A DNA stretch of 64,000 nucleotides from JARYGU01 sp033795365 (GCA_033795365.1 JARYGU010000003.1:1-64000); one strand, 5' to 3'. Shown: positions 7,347-16,557, counted from the stretch's first letter. Translations and numbers: made by a program. Notes: generated by a model not told the origin, from the letters alone.

Positions 7347-8404
7347 TGTCCGCCTTCGAGCGATACCTCACCATCTGGGTCTTCCTCTGCATCGTCGCCG
7401 GCATTGCGCTCGGCCATATGATGCCGGGAGTTTTCCAGGCCATCGGGGCCGCCGAGGTCGCCAAGGTGAACATCCCCGTCGCCATCCTCATCTGGCTGAT
7501 GATCATCCCGATGCTGCTGAAGATCGATTTCCGCTCGCTCGGCAGGATCGGCGCATATTGGCGCGGGATCGGCGTGACGCTCCTGATAAACTGGGCGGTG
7601 AAACCCTTCTCCATGGCCCTGCTCGGCTGGCTTTTCATCGGCTGGCTGTTCCGGCCGTGGCTTCCCGCCGGGCAGATCGATTCCTATATTGCGGGTCTGA
7701 TCATCCTTGCGGCGGCGCCCTGCACGGCCATGGTCTTCGTCTGGTCGAACCTGACCAGAGGCGAGCCTCTCTTCACGCTCTCCCAGGTGGCGCTCAACGA
7801 TGCCATCATGATCGTCGCCTTCGCGCCGATCGTCGGCCTGCTTCTCGGCCTGTCGGCGATCACCGTTCCGTGGGACACGCTGATCATCTCCGTCGTTCTC
7901 TATATCCTCATACCCGTCGCCATCGCCCAGCTTCTGCGCCGGCGCCTGATCGCCGACGGCATGACGGCGGCCCTCGACAGGCTGCTTTCGGCGCTCCAGC
8001 CGGTTTCGCTGGCGGCACTCCTGGCAACGCTGGTTCTTCTGTTCGGATTTCAGGGAAGCGAGATCATCGCGCAACCGGCGATCATCGCCCTCCTGGCCGT
8101 GCCGATTCTCATCCAGGTCTATTTCAATTCCGGACTGGCCTATCTGCTGAACCGTCTCTCCGGCGAGCGCCATTGCGTGGCCGGCCCTTCGGCGCTGATC
8201 GGCGCGTCGAACTTCTTCGAGCTCGCGGTCGCCGCCGCCATCAGCCTTTTCGGCTTCCAGTCGGGTGCGGCGCTCGCGACCGTCGTCGGGGTCCTCATCG
8301 AGGTGCCGGTGATGCTGTCGGTCGTGTGGATCGTCAACAGATCGAAGGGCTGGTACGAGGCGAGCCCCGCCGTCGCCCGGAACGCCGCTGCCGAAAGAGC
8401 ATGA
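7346..8404 (+). CDS. ACR3 family arsenite efflux transporter
   Basis: A 352-residue inner-membrane protein with about ten transmembrane helices, of normal ACR3 length. The conserved APCTAMVFVWS (helix 4, with the cysteine essential in ACR3 proteins) and GASNFFELAVA are present. It exports arsenite using the membrane potential or proton gradient. The start ATG overlaps the arsC stop (TGATG), which fixes this start against a longer open frame that runs back through arsC. Last gene of the operon. Confidence 0.93.
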   Translation: MSAFERYLTIWVFLCIVAGIALGHMMPGVFQAIGAAEVAKVNIPVAILIWLMIIPMLLKIDFRSLGRIGAYWRGIGVTLLINWAVKPFSMALLGWLFIGWLFRPWLPAGQIDSYIAGLIILAAAPCTAMVFVWSNLTRGEPLFTLSQVALNDAIMIVAFAPIVGLLLGLSAITVPWDTLIISVVLYILIPVAIAQLLRRRLIADGMTAALDRLLSALQPVSLAALLATLVLLFGFQGSEIIAQPAIIALLAVPILIQVYFNSGLAYLLNRLSGERHCVAGPSALIGASNFFELAVAAAISLFGFQSGAALATVVGVLIEVPVMLSVVWIVNRSKGWYEASPAVARNAAAERA

Positions 8405-8458
8405 GCGCCGCCTGCCATCGCGGACGGTGACGGCTGCCGGCTTTCCTGCGTCAGCGCA

Positions 8459-8884
8459 TCACTGGGCGTGCATGCCGCCGGGCCTGGCGACCTTCTTCAG
8501 GCCGGCACCGGCGGCGGCGGCCTCGGCGAGCGCGGCATCGCCAAGCGAGATAACGCCGGTCAGGCGCTTTTCCCGGTTGACGACCGGAAGGCGGCGAACC
8601 TGCACCCGGCCCATATTGCGGGTCACGTCGTCGACGTCCTGGTCCTCGAAGCAATACTTCACGTCGCGCGTCATGATCTCGCGGACCTTCGCGTCGCCTC
8701 CCAGGCCGTCCGCAAGACCGCGCACGACAAGGTCGCGATCGGTGATCGTTCCGATCAGGCGGTCGTCCTCGCCGACCGGCATGAAGCCGATCTGCTCGTC
8801 GGCCATGCGTCTGGCGATTTCCGCGATCGTCTGTTGCGGGCTCGCAATGTCCACGTCGCGGGACATGATTTCCGAAACTTTCAT
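8459..8884 (-). CDS. tandem CBS domain protein
   Basis: A 141-residue protein made of two CBS motifs: residues about 5-60 (IMSRDVDIASPQQTI to GTITDRDLVVRG) and about 66-125 (IMTRDVKYCFEDQDV to TGVISLGDAAL). Stand-alone CBS pairs bind adenosine nucleotides and regulate partners. The tail is short and alanine/glycine rich. It is on the same strand as the DUF2267 gene, about 60 bases away; both types are often found in stress-response clusters. No partner enzyme is evident here. Confidence 0.9.
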   Translation of the reverse strand: MKVSEIMSRDVDIASPQQTIAEIARRMADEQIGFMPVGEDDRLIGTITDRDLVVRGLADGLGGDAKVREIMTRDVKYCFEDQDVDDVTRNMGRVQVRRLPVVNREKRLTGVISLGDAALAEAAAAGAGLKKVARPGGMHAQ

Positions 8885-8947
8885 CGTTCATTCCTCCTGT
8901 TGCCGGCCTTCGGCATTGTCGAGATCGTTCTGCCGGCAGGCCGCCGC

Positions 8948-9388
8948 TCAATGCAGCTTGTCCGGATCAGACCAGAGCGCCTGGACCTCCTGCGGCAGGC
9001 TGTCACGCACCTTCCGCACCTCACCCGGATCGATATAGTGGGAGAGCACCCGGAAGACCGAGCGCACCGCTTCCTTGGTGTCCACCGGACGCGTCGAGGA
9101 AAGCTCTCCCCTTACCTGCTCGAGAAACTCGTCCAGCGTGCGTGAACGCACCGGCTGCTTCGACGGCTCGTACTGGTCGTAATAGGCGCCGCGCACCAGC
9201 AACGGCAGCTGTGCGGAAAGATGGGCGGCGAGATCGGACGGCAACCGGTCCCTCAGCGTATGAAGGACGGCGTTCAGGACGCGCCAGGCGACCTGCCGGT
9301 CGGGCCCGTGATCGGCCATCAGGTCGTCCAGCCATATATTGGTGGTTTGCAGCGTCTTGTCGAAGACGGCGATACCCGAAGCACTCAT
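8948..9388 (-). CDS. DUF2267 family protein
   Basis: A 146-residue soluble protein with two alpha-helical repeats typical of DUF2267: the N-terminal half contains AWRVLNAVLHTLRDRLP, followed by LPLLVRGAYYDQ, and the C-terminal half contains AVRSVFRVLSHYID. The molecular function of the family is unknown; it is common near CBS-domain and stress genes. The ATG at 9388 was chosen because GGAGGTGA lies 6 bases upstream; the frame extends further but without a ribosome binding site. Confidence 0.85.
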   Translation of the reverse strand: MSASGIAVFDKTLQTTNIWLDDLMADHGPDRQVAWRVLNAVLHTLRDRLPSDLAAHLSAQLPLLVRGAYYDQYEPSKQPVRSRTLDEFLEQVRGELSSTRPVDTKEAVRSVFRVLSHYIDPGEVRKVRDSLPQEVQALWSDPDKLH

Positions 9389-9582
9389 GGCTTCACCTCC
9401 ATGATCATGTTTCGTGATCCCCCGAACTGGCCACCGGAGCCGATGTTCCAAGATTCCCGGCGGTATTTCGTCCTTCGCCGCGGGTGGCGGATGCGGATCG
9501 TCCCTCGCCCTTCCCCGATCGCGGAACCAAGCGGTCCGTTCCCGGTTGGATCAGATCAGCGGGAAGACGAAGGTGCCTTGTC

Positions 9583-9717
9583 ATGACGAAAGCAGCGAAG
9601 CAGGAAGCCGAGGTTGACCTCGGCATCGACCTCAGCCACATGCCGGCGCTGCCGAAGAGCGGCTTCCTCATCCGGAAAATCGAGCCGTTGCAACAGACTG
9701 AAGGGCGCCGGCGGTGA
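9583..9717 (+). CDS. small hypothetical protein (44 aa)
   Basis: A short charged protein starting MTKAAKQEAEVDLGIDLSHM. AAGGTG lies about 9 bases before the ATG. There are no membrane segments or recognisable motifs. It sits between the divergent DUF2267 gene and the ELM1-like gene. It may be real, but the support is only the start context and codon use. Confidence 0.35.
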   Translation: MTKAAKQEAEVDLGIDLSHMPALPKSGFLIRKIEPLQQTEGRRR

Positions 9718-9765
9718 TCTCGCGAGGGCCGGACGTTGAAGAAACCGTACGTTCGCGGTGACGAT

Positions 9766-10842
9766 ATGCAGCACTGCGAAATCAACCGTGAGTTTCCAGC
9801 GCCACTCTCCGGTGGTAAAGACGAGTCATTCACCCAAACCACGGCACCCAAACCCATCGGTTCGTCCGCCATGCTTGCTATCGATGCGTGCTCCATTCCC
9901 GAAAGCGATCTGCGATCCGATTGCGTCGCGTGGACGGTGAGCATCAGCAAGGCGGGCGTGCGCTCGCAATGCGAAGGGATCGCGCGCCGGTTCTCGCGTT
10001 CGCCGGTACATAAATGCGCCGACCACCAGAACTTCTTCCGCAGGCTGCTGACGGATTTCAGACCATCGCCTCCGGAAGCGGACCCGGATCTGATCGTCTC
10101 CTGCGGTTGGCGCGGCGAGAGGGCGGTCGGACGCTTGAAGGTGCAGTTGCGCAAGAAGCCGCTCTCGGTCCTGCTCCAGCGCCCGAAGGAGGACGTTTTC
10201 GATCTCGCCTTCATTTCCAGCTATGCGTGGCGGCCCTCGGACGCGGACAACGCGCGCTATCACCGCATGATCGGCGTTCCCGTGTCGGTTACGCCGTTGA
10301 GCGTGGCCGCAAGGCGGCCGCAGGCGAGAGCGCTCTATGCGCCGTCCGGGCAAAAGGTCGCCACGGTTCTGATCGGAGGATCGAACGGAGCCTATATCTT
10401 CGCGCCGGGGGCGGTGAGCGAACTCGAAAGGGCGATACGCTCGCTTGGACGGCAGGGCTGGCGGGTACTCGTTTCGACATCCCCCCGCACCGACGCCCCG
10501 GCATTCGAAGCCCTGAGAAACATCGAAGACGAGAACGTCCTCGTCTGGGACCGCAACGGCGACAATCCCTATCGCGACTATCTGGCGGCCGCCGATGCCT
10601 TGCTGGTCACCCGCGATTCGATGACCATGCCCTGCGAAGCGCTCGCGACGGGAAAGCCCGTCTATATCTTCGACCTCGCGCAGGTGCCCTCGCTGAGGCT
10701 TGCGAAGTTCGAGCGGTTCCATGACGAATTCGAGAACGAGTTCCGTCTGACACGGAGCTTCCGCGGCAGCCTCGATCCCTACGACTACCCGGTCCTCGAC
10801 GAAGCGAGCCGTATCGCCGACATCATCAGATCACGGATGTGA
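9766..10842 (+). CDS. mitochondrial fission ELM1-like family protein
   Basis: A 358-residue protein of the ELM1/COG3660 type. The conserved features are VAWTVSISKAGVRSQCEG near the N-terminus, IVSCGWR, VATVLIGGSNGAYIF in the centre and LLVTRDSMTMPCEALATGKPVYIF near the C-terminus; the last resembles the nucleotide-sugar binding half of GT-B glycosyltransferases. The bacterial role is not established. ATG 9766 has GGTGA close upstream; conserved sequence starts only near residue 50, so ATG 9871 is also possible. It opens a cluster of surface-sugar genes. Confidence 0.72.
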   Translation: MQHCEINREFPAPLSGGKDESFTQTTAPKPIGSSAMLAIDACSIPESDLRSDCVAWTVSISKAGVRSQCEGIARRFSRSPVHKCADHQNFFRRLLTDFRPSPPEADPDLIVSCGWRGERAVGRLKVQLRKKPLSVLLQRPKEDVFDLAFISSYAWRPSDADNARYHRMIGVPVSVTPLSVAARRPQARALYAPSGQKVATVLIGGSNGAYIFAPGAVSELERAIRSLGRQGWRVLVSTSPRTDAPAFEALRNIEDENVLVWDRNGDNPYRDYLAAADALLVTRDSMTMPCEALATGKPVYIFDLAQVPSLRLAKFERFHDEFENEFRLTRSFRGSLDPYDYPVLDEASRIADIIRSRM

Positions 10843-11053
10843 GCGCACCCTGCGCGATCTCTTGCCGCCCGCCCGGAGGAGCAGGACGGAGCGGCGGATT
10901 TCGTTGCGGATCAATCGGCGAGGATATATCAGTGCCTCGTGAAGAACCCGCCTTGCGAAAAGCAAACCGCCGGGAAAGCTTCATCGAAATTCATAAAATG
11001 AACCGGCCGCTCGGGCGATGGACATTGCCGGGACATGGGGGGAAACGAAATCG

Positions 11054-11626
11054 ATGGCTCCGTTTCGCAAGCTGCGCACGCGCCTCGGCCTGCGCAAGGA
11101 ACGCAAACTGCCGAAGGGTGTTTCGGTCGGTCGCTACACCTATGGTGTGAAGCCGGAGATCTTTCACGGGTCGAGCTTCGATCTCGACGTGCGCTTCGGC
11201 GCCTTCTGCTCCGTTGCCGAAGAGGTCATCTTCATGCAGATGGCCGACCACGATCTCACGCCGGTTTCGTCGTTTCCGCTCGGGCGCCGGCTGTTCGGCA
11301 GCCCTAAGAGCAATGTGGTTTCCAAGGGACCCATCATCGTCGGCAACGACGTGTGGATTTGCCGGCGCGCGATGATCATGTCGGGGGTGACGATCGGAGA
11401 CGGCGCGATCATCGGCGCGGGCGCGGTCGTCGCAAAGGACGTGCCCCCCTATGCGATCGTCGTCGGCAATCCCGGCCGCGTCGTGAAATACAGGTTCACG
11501 GAGGACGAGATCGAGCTCCTGCTTCGCCTGAAATGGTGGGAATGGCCGGAGGAGAAGCTTTCCGAACACAAGGAGCTGCTCATGGCACCATCGGGGGAGT
11601 TCCTGAGCTTCTTTTCCCGAAAATAG
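11054..11626 (+). CDS. hexapeptide-repeat O-acetyltransferase (CatB/xenobiotic acyltransferase type)
   Basis: A 190-residue left-handed beta-helix acetyltransferase. Hexapeptide repeats run through the centre (IIVGNDVWICRRAMIMSGV, then TIGDGAIIGAGAVVAKDV), followed by the typical PPYAIVVGNPGRVVKYRF. The catalytic histidine of CatB-like enzymes is probably in MADHDLTP. The tail includes RLKWWEWPEEKL, usual for polysaccharide O-acetyltransferases. The ATG at 11054 follows a G-rich Shine-Dalgarno-like stretch; an ATG at 11018 lacks one. Likely modifies a surface glycan with acetyl groups from acetyl-CoA. Confidence 0.85.
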   Translation: MAPFRKLRTRLGLRKERKLPKGVSVGRYTYGVKPEIFHGSSFDLDVRFGAFCSVAEEVIFMQMADHDLTPVSSFPLGRRLFGSPKSNVVSKGPIIVGNDVWICRRAMIMSGVTIGDGAIIGAGAVVAKDVPPYAIVVGNPGRVVKYRFTEDEIELLLRLKWWEWPEEKLSEHKELLMAPSGEFLSFFSRK

Positions 11627-11661
11627 CCATCGCCTCGCGGCGGCAGCCGGAACGCCGCCTT

Positions 11662-12378
11662 TCACGCTGGGCCAGCCTGAAGATCGCTCGCCCTGCCCAC
11701 CGCCAGACAGGAAGAGCCGGATGCCAGCCGAATGCCGGTCCGGGCGGCGAGATCGGTTTCGGTCGTGAACAGGTTCCGGACGTTCCGCAATTTCTGAAGC
11801 ACAAAGGCATCCTCGTCGATCTGGCGGCGCCGCCGCCCCCTGTCGTCATAGGAATGCCCCATCTTCGACAGGGAAATCCCGGCGAGTACGACAGCGGGAA
11901 CGCCCATATAAAGGGCATAGCAGGCGGCGGCCACGCCGTTGGTCACCTTACCCGTCTCGCCAAGTTCTTCCGGCACGCCGCCGCAGACGAGATGGACGAT
12001 GGCGTTGCGTTCGTCCTTGGTGGCGCGTTTCAAGCTTTTGAAACGAACGCCCGGCTTTAGCCACAGTCTCAGATACATCATCGACAAGGGAGCCGTGTGA
12101 TACCAGAGCAGCCCCCGCGTCTGGAGGTTCGGATGCTCCTTCCACGATTTCTTGCGCTTGCGGATCGTGAGATCGGCCGGTCCGAGGCCGAGCGCACTCG
12201 CCGTCTTGCCGGCATTGTTGATATCGACGCGGGCGCAGCGCTCCACGAGACCGGAGGGCAGCGTCGGATCGGGAGCGGAGCCGAATATGAGCCAGGGCTT
12301 GTCGAGAATGCCGAGTTTGGACAACCATCGGCGATGCTTCTCGCGCATGGCGGCGAGTGTAGCGGGATCAATTTGCAT
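11662..12378 (-). CDS. uncharacterised protein, glycosyltransferase-like (speculative)
   Basis: A 238-residue protein that I do not recognise with confidence. Near the N-terminus it has WLIFGSAPDP and VDINNAGKTASALGLGPADLTI, which looks like a nucleotide-binding beta-alpha start. Further on it has YALYMGVPAVVLAGISL and a basic segment (DDRGRRRRQIDED). This pattern loosely resembles sialyltransferase-type or DUF115-type glycosyltransferases. It lies convergent to an O-acetyltransferase gene and divergent from a surface-sugar acyltransferase, which supports a glycan role by context only. Start ATG 12378 was chosen for the GGGCGG stretch upstream. Confidence 0.45.
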   Translation of the reverse strand: MQIDPATLAAMREKHRRWLSKLGILDKPWLIFGSAPDPTLPSGLVERCARVDINNAGKTASALGLGPADLTIRKRKKSWKEHPNLQTRGLLWYHTAPLSMMYLRLWLKPGVRFKSLKRATKDERNAIVHLVCGGVPEELGETGKVTNGVAAACYALYMGVPAVVLAGISLSKMGHSYDDRGRRRRQIDEDAFVLQKLRNVRNLFTTETDLAARTGIRLASGSSCLAVGRASDLQAGPA

Positions 12379-12611
12379 GGGTAAACCGCCCCGCCCGCAG
12401 CAAGAAACGCGGTACAACTCCGACGGGATCGCGTTTCGGCGTGATCACAAGCACAACAATTCCTCCCATCCTCACGATGAATCATGGATTCGTGTCCCGT
12501 GAGATGGAGATAGGGCTCGTTTAACTTGAGGAAAGCTCTCGCTCCTTGACAGCAACTTCAATAGAACGCACTGAGCCAGCGATTTCGAAAGCAACCGCCG
12601 CCGATACCGGC

Positions 12612-14720
12612 ATGAGCGATGGAGCAGACTTGAACACAATTGACCATGCCGGACCGTTGAAGTACCGACCGGAACTGGACGGGTTGAGGGCTGTCGCCAT
12701 ATTGCCGGTGCTCTTCTACCACGCGGACCTCTCGTGGTTTCCCGGCGGCTTCGTCGGAGTCGACGTCTTCTTCGTCCTCTCCGGCTACTTCATGGCGACG
12801 ATCATCTCATCCGAGATCGCCGAGGGCCGCTTCGACATCTGGAAATTCTATGCCCGCAGGATAAGGCGGATTTTCCCGGCCCTGTTCGCGACGCTCATCG
12901 CCACCTCCATCGCGGCGTGGTTCCTCTTCATGCCGCAGGAGTTCGAATATTTCGCGCGAAGCGTCAGGGCGGCCGCCGTCTTCATCGCCAACCTGATTTT
13001 CGAGCGCGAGCACGGCTATTTCGACCTTGCGGCGCATATGAAGCCGCTGCTGCACACCTGGTCGCTGAGCATCGAGGAACAGTTCTACATCTTCTTCCCG
13101 ATCTCGCTCGTTCTCGCCTACCGCTATGCGCGCCCCCGCGTGCTGGCGATCCTGCTGGCCGTTCTCGGCCTTTCCTTCATCGCGAGCTGCTGGGCGGCGT
13201 ACCAGCAGCCGACGGCCGGATTCTACCTGCTGCAATACCGGGTATGGGAGCTTCTGACGGGGGCCGCGGTTGCACTCATGCGCCCTGCCCGCCTGTCCGC
13301 CGCGCTCGCCAATCTCATGAGCTGGGCAGGGATCGCCGGCATTGCCGCGGCAGTGTTCCTCTACGACAAGACGACGCCGTTTCCCGGCATCCATGCCGCA
13401 CTTCCCTGCGTCTCGGCGGCCATGATCGTCTATTCGAACGCCAGGGGCGGCGCTGTCTATGCGGCCTTGAGCAATCCGGTGGCGACATTCATCGGGCGCA
13501 TCTCCTATTCGCTCTATCTCTGGCACTGGCCGCTGATCGTGTTCCTCCGCTACCGCTTCGGCGACCTGCCCTCTGTGGTGGACAGCGCGATCGTCGTCGC
13601 CGGATCCTTCGTCCTCGCCTATCTCTCCTGGCGGTATATCGAGCAGCCGTTCCGCTATGGCAGAGCCCGCCTGCCGCGGCGCTTCGTTTTCGCCTCCGGC
13701 GCCGCCGCAGCCGCCTCGATCGCCATTTTCGGCAGTATCGTCACCAAGCTGGACGGTATTCCGGCCCGCCTGCCCGAGGCCGCCCGTCCACTCTATGAGG
13801 CGGCCTACGACACGAGCCCGTTCAATGCGAAGGAGTGCTTCATCAGCACCGACGGCGAAGGTCCTTCGATCCCCGACATCCGGGCCGGCAAGCTTTGCGC
13901 GATCGGCGATACGGATCGGGGCGGCGCGCCGTCGTTTCTCGTTTGGGGCGACTCCCATTCCGCCGCCATGGCGCCTGCGATCGATGCCGCAGCGCGCAAG
14001 GCCGGGGTCCGCGGCCTCTTCATCGGGCGTGGCTCCTGCCCGCCGCTTCCCGATACGGATTTCGCAAAGGATGAATCGGAGGAACGCTGCGACGACTATA
14101 ACGATGCGGTGATGTCCGTCATCGAGCGGCAGAAGTTTCCCTTCGTCTTCATGGTCGGATACTGGCCGCGATATGTCCACCGGGCCGGCCTGCCGAACGA
14201 GGGCGCCTTCTTCGACGCGAACGAGAAGCCGCCGCTCGAGGACTGGTCGGCGCCGGTCAAGGCAGGTCTCGACGCGACGCTGGCGAAGCTCAGCCGCATC
14301 GGCGCGAAAGGCGTGCTCGTCATGGACGTGCCGGAAATGGGCTTCGACGTGCCCGAAGCGCTGGCGCGGGCCCATATGACCGGCCGATCGCTCGATATCG
14401 CGCCGCCGCTCGACTACACGGTCCGGCGCCAGGCGCTGGCGCGGCGGGTGCTGGCGCAGAGCGCGCGGGAAAACGGCGCCTATATAGTCGATCCGATGCC
14501 GGCGATCTGCGACGACGAAAAGTGCCATGCCATGAAGGACGGCATCGTTCTCTACAAGGATATCGATCACCTGACCGCGACGGGTGCGAGAAGCATCGCC
14601 TATGTCTTCGATCCGGTCTTCAGGCTGATCGCCGACGGCACCGGCCAAAGGCCCGGCCTGCCGGTTCAGCAATCCGAGAATGCCCCGGCATTGCCCTTCC
14701 GCCCGAAGACCGGCGGCTGA
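12612..14720 (+). CDS. OafA/YrhL-type acyltransferase with C-terminal SGNH domain
   Basis: About 702 residues. The N-terminal acyltransferase-3 domain (about ten transmembrane helices) starts with YRPELDGLRAVAIL and includes the conserved FFVLSGY and HTWSLSIEEQFY. The C-terminal periplasmic SGNH-like domain has VWGDSHSAA near residue 443 and DHLTATGA near 652, giving the Ser and Asp-His of the catalytic triad. Such fusions O-acetylate lipopolysaccharide or exopolysaccharide. A TTG 66 bases upstream (12546, with AGGAAAG before it) could be an alternative start. It fits the neighbouring acetyltransferase and ELM1-like genes as a surface-modification group. Confidence 0.9.
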   Translation: MSDGADLNTIDHAGPLKYRPELDGLRAVAILPVLFYHADLSWFPGGFVGVDVFFVLSGYFMATIISSEIAEGRFDIWKFYARRIRRIFPALFATLIATSIAAWFLFMPQEFEYFARSVRAAAVFIANLIFEREHGYFDLAAHMKPLLHTWSLSIEEQFYIFFPISLVLAYRYARPRVLAILLAVLGLSFIASCWAAYQQPTAGFYLLQYRVWELLTGAAVALMRPARLSAALANLMSWAGIAGIAAAVFLYDKTTPFPGIHAALPCVSAAMIVYSNARGGAVYAALSNPVATFIGRISYSLYLWHWPLIVFLRYRFGDLPSVVDSAIVVAGSFVLAYLSWRYIEQPFRYGRARLPRRFVFASGAAAAASIAIFGSIVTKLDGIPARLPEAARPLYEAAYDTSPFNAKECFISTDGEGPSIPDIRAGKLCAIGDTDRGGAPSFLVWGDSHSAAMAPAIDAAARKAGVRGLFIGRGSCPPLPDTDFAKDESEERCDDYNDAVMSVIERQKFPFVFMVGYWPRYVHRAGLPNEGAFFDANEKPPLEDWSAPVKAGLDATLAKLSRIGAKGVLVMDVPEMGFDVPEALARAHMTGRSLDIAPPLDYTVRRQALARRVLAQSARENGAYIVDPMPAICDDEKCHAMKDGIVLYKDIDHLTATGARSIAYVFDPVFRLIADGTGQRPGLPVQQSENAPALPFRPKTGG

Positions 14721-14742
14721 TACCAAACCTTAATGAGCTGCC

Positions 14743-15078
14743 ATGGAGATCGACTGGAACTACATCCAGGCCAACTGGGACTGGGCGGGGCATATCCTGG
14801 AAGGCCTGATAATGGCGGGCGTGGTGATGCTGCTCGCCCGGCTCCTGATGCCCTGGCGCATGGCCGCGGTCGCCGGCCTCGCGTTTGCGATCGGGCATTT
14901 CCACGGGCGTGAAAAGCGCGACTACGAGGTCAGCGTCGACATGCCGCCGCCTCAACTCGAGGGGTTCTTCATGTGGCGCTGGAGCTTCGACCAGGCGACC
15001 GATTTCTGGCCGGCCGCACTCGTTCTCCTCGCCGTCCTGATCCTCGTCCTGCGCGGAACGCGCAAAGGCAGCGGGTAG
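14743..15078 (+). CDS. small membrane protein (111 aa), unknown
   Basis: Two to three hydrophobic segments: about residues 20-55 (ILEGLIMAGVVMLLARLL then MAAVAGLAFAIGHFHG) and 86-105 (FWPAALVLLAVLILVL). It starts MEIDWNYIQANWDWAGH. It begins 22 bases after the acyltransferase stop, so it is probably co-transcribed. I do not recognise a family. Its place at the end of the surface-sugar cluster is the only hint of a role. Confidence 0.65.
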   Translation: MEIDWNYIQANWDWAGHILEGLIMAGVVMLLARLLMPWRMAAVAGLAFAIGHFHGREKRDYEVSVDMPPPQLEGFFMWRWSFDQATDFWPAALVLLAVLILVLRGTRKGSG

Positions 15079-15115
15079 CGGCACGCCGCCCTTGACAGCA
15101 TGACCTTTCGGCCGC

Positions 15116-15217
15116 TCAGTGCGCGATCAGCACGAGCGAGACGGCCGCCAGCAGCGAAAGCGCGGCGATGATCGCCAGCAGCTCCCACATCAGGTAACGT
15201 TCGATCTTGTGGTTCAT
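15116..15217 (-). CDS. small single-pass membrane protein (33 aa)
   Basis: A 33-residue frame starting MNHKIERYLMWELLAI and ending VSLVLIAH. The N-terminus is charged and the rest forms one transmembrane helix. A strong GGGGGAG Shine-Dalgarno lies about 5 bases before the ATG at 15217. The quality of the start site and the clean charge-then-hydrophobic layout support a genuine short gene. Function unknown. Confidence 0.6.
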   Translation of the reverse strand: MNHKIERYLMWELLAIIAALSLLAAVSLVLIAH

Positions 15218-15385
15218 ATCGCTCCCCCAGCCAGAGGATGCTTGCACACAACCATTGATTACGGATTAACGATCGGGCGCAACAATTGTTCACGCTTCCG
15301 TTCGCCGCAGTGGGACCACGTTCGCCCACGGCTTCGGCATATATGGGGATGATTGCGGGCCGGCGCCATGGCGTCCGGCGGGAGC

Positions 15386-15844
15386 TCACTGGCAGACGTC
15401 GACCCAAGTGGCGTTCACCAGTTCGGCCATGCGCCGGGGCGAAACGCGCACCGCGGCGTTGACCGCGCCTGCGGCGGGCACCACCTCGTCGAAACGCTGC
15501 AGCGAGAGATCGCAATAGACCGGCACCGGCGACGGCAGGCCGAAGGGACACACGCCGCCGACGGGATGGCTGGTGACGGCAAGGACCTGTTCGGCGTCGA
15601 GCATCCGGCCCTTGCCCCCGAAGCGGTCCTTGAACTTCCTGTTGTCGAGCCGGGCGGTGCCGCTCGCCACCACCAGCATCGTCTCCTCCCCGACGCGCAG
15701 GCAGATCGTCTTGGCGATCTGGGCGGGCTCCACGCCATGGGCGGCGGCGGCAAGCGCCACCGTCGCCGAGCTTTCCTCGGTCTCGATGACGTCGATATCG
15801 GGTGCATTCGCCTTGAAGAAGGCGCGGACGGATTCGAGGCTCAT
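15386..15844 (-). CDS. YbaK/EbsC-type aminoacyl-tRNA deacylase
   Basis: A 152-residue single-domain YbaK/ProX-like protein. The motif region TAKTICLRV-like (QIAKTICLRV), the conserved lysine in NRKFKDRFG and the GGVCPFGLP loop are present. Such proteins hydrolyse mischarged aminoacyl-tRNA (for example Cys-tRNA-Pro). ATG 15844 gives the usual family length; 60 bases of extra open frame lie upstream. The gene stands alone, convergent with nothing and divergent from a small lipoprotein gene. Confidence 0.88.
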   Translation of the reverse strand: MSLESVRAFFKANAPDIDVIETEESSATVALAAAAHGVEPAQIAKTICLRVGEETMLVVASGTARLDNRKFKDRFGGKGRMLDAEQVLAVTSHPVGGVCPFGLPSPVPVYCDLSLQRFDEVVPAAGAVNAAVRVSPRRMAELVNATWVDVCQ

Positions 15845-16077
15845 GGCGGCGAAACCTATCCCGGCGATCGCGCGCGCCGCAAGCGGGAACAGCCCCGCCC
15901 GCAAGAGAACCCGGCAAGTGTTGCATTATCGCATATTGCGCCCGCCGATTGCAGGGATCGGCGGGCAGCCGCGAGCCTCTCCGATTTCCCTCGGACACGA
16001 GTTGCGCTAGAGCGGTCGACGCTCGAAGGAGCAGATCTTCCCTCCGCCGCCCACTGATGTTCGAGGAACTGGCACTC

Positions 16078-16413
16078 ATGAATTCCCGCATTGCAATTCT
16101 GGCAGGCCTGGTGCTTGCCGTAACCGGATGCACGACCACCACCGTTTCCGCCAATCCGCTGCAGGCCCGCTGGAACGGCAAGGCCGCCGGCACCTTCTTC
16201 GCCGCCTACGGCCCGCCGGTCGCCGACGTGGAAGGTCCGAACGGCACGACGCTCTACAGATGGCGGGGCGGCTTCGTGCGCGGACGCGCCTGCCAGGTGG
16301 AGCTGACGGTCAATTCCGACTACAGCATCCGCAACATCCGCGCCCTCGTCGACCGGCCCGACGACAAGGGCGGCCCCTCGCAATGCGAAAAATTCCTCGA
16401 CGCAGCGCGCTGA
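16078..16413 (+). CDS. small lipoprotein (111 aa), unknown
   Basis: Begins MNSRIAILAGLVLAVTGCTTT, a clear lipoprotein signal with the cysteine at residue 18. The mature part contains NPLQARWNGKAAGTFFAAYGPP and three more cysteines-bearing stretches (RACQVEL, PSQCEKFL). GAGGAA lies about 9 bases before the ATG. It should be anchored in the inner or outer membrane facing the periplasm. I do not know its function. A good terminator follows at 16427. Confidence 0.75.
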   Translation: MNSRIAILAGLVLAVTGCTTTTVSANPLQARWNGKAAGTFFAAYGPPVADVEGPNGTTLYRWRGGFVRGRACQVELTVNSDYSIRNIRALVDRPDDKGGPSQCEKFLDAAR

Positions 16414-16426
16414 GGAAGAAGACAAG

Positions 16427-16457
16427 AGGCCGGGCGGAAACGCACCGGCCTTTTCTT
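16427..16457 (+). terminator. rho-independent terminator of the lipoprotein gene
   Basis: GGCCGG at 16428-16433 pairs with CCGGCC at 16445-16450 and is followed by TTTTCTTT. It lies 14 bases after the stop codon at 16413. Confidence 0.75.
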
Positions 16458-16557
16458 TGACAGCGGGATGCCCGCCACACGCCCCTCCCCTCCCCGCCGG
16501 GAGAAGAGAAAGCCGGAGCACCTGCGAACCGCCAACCGCCGCCCGAAGGAGACCGCC

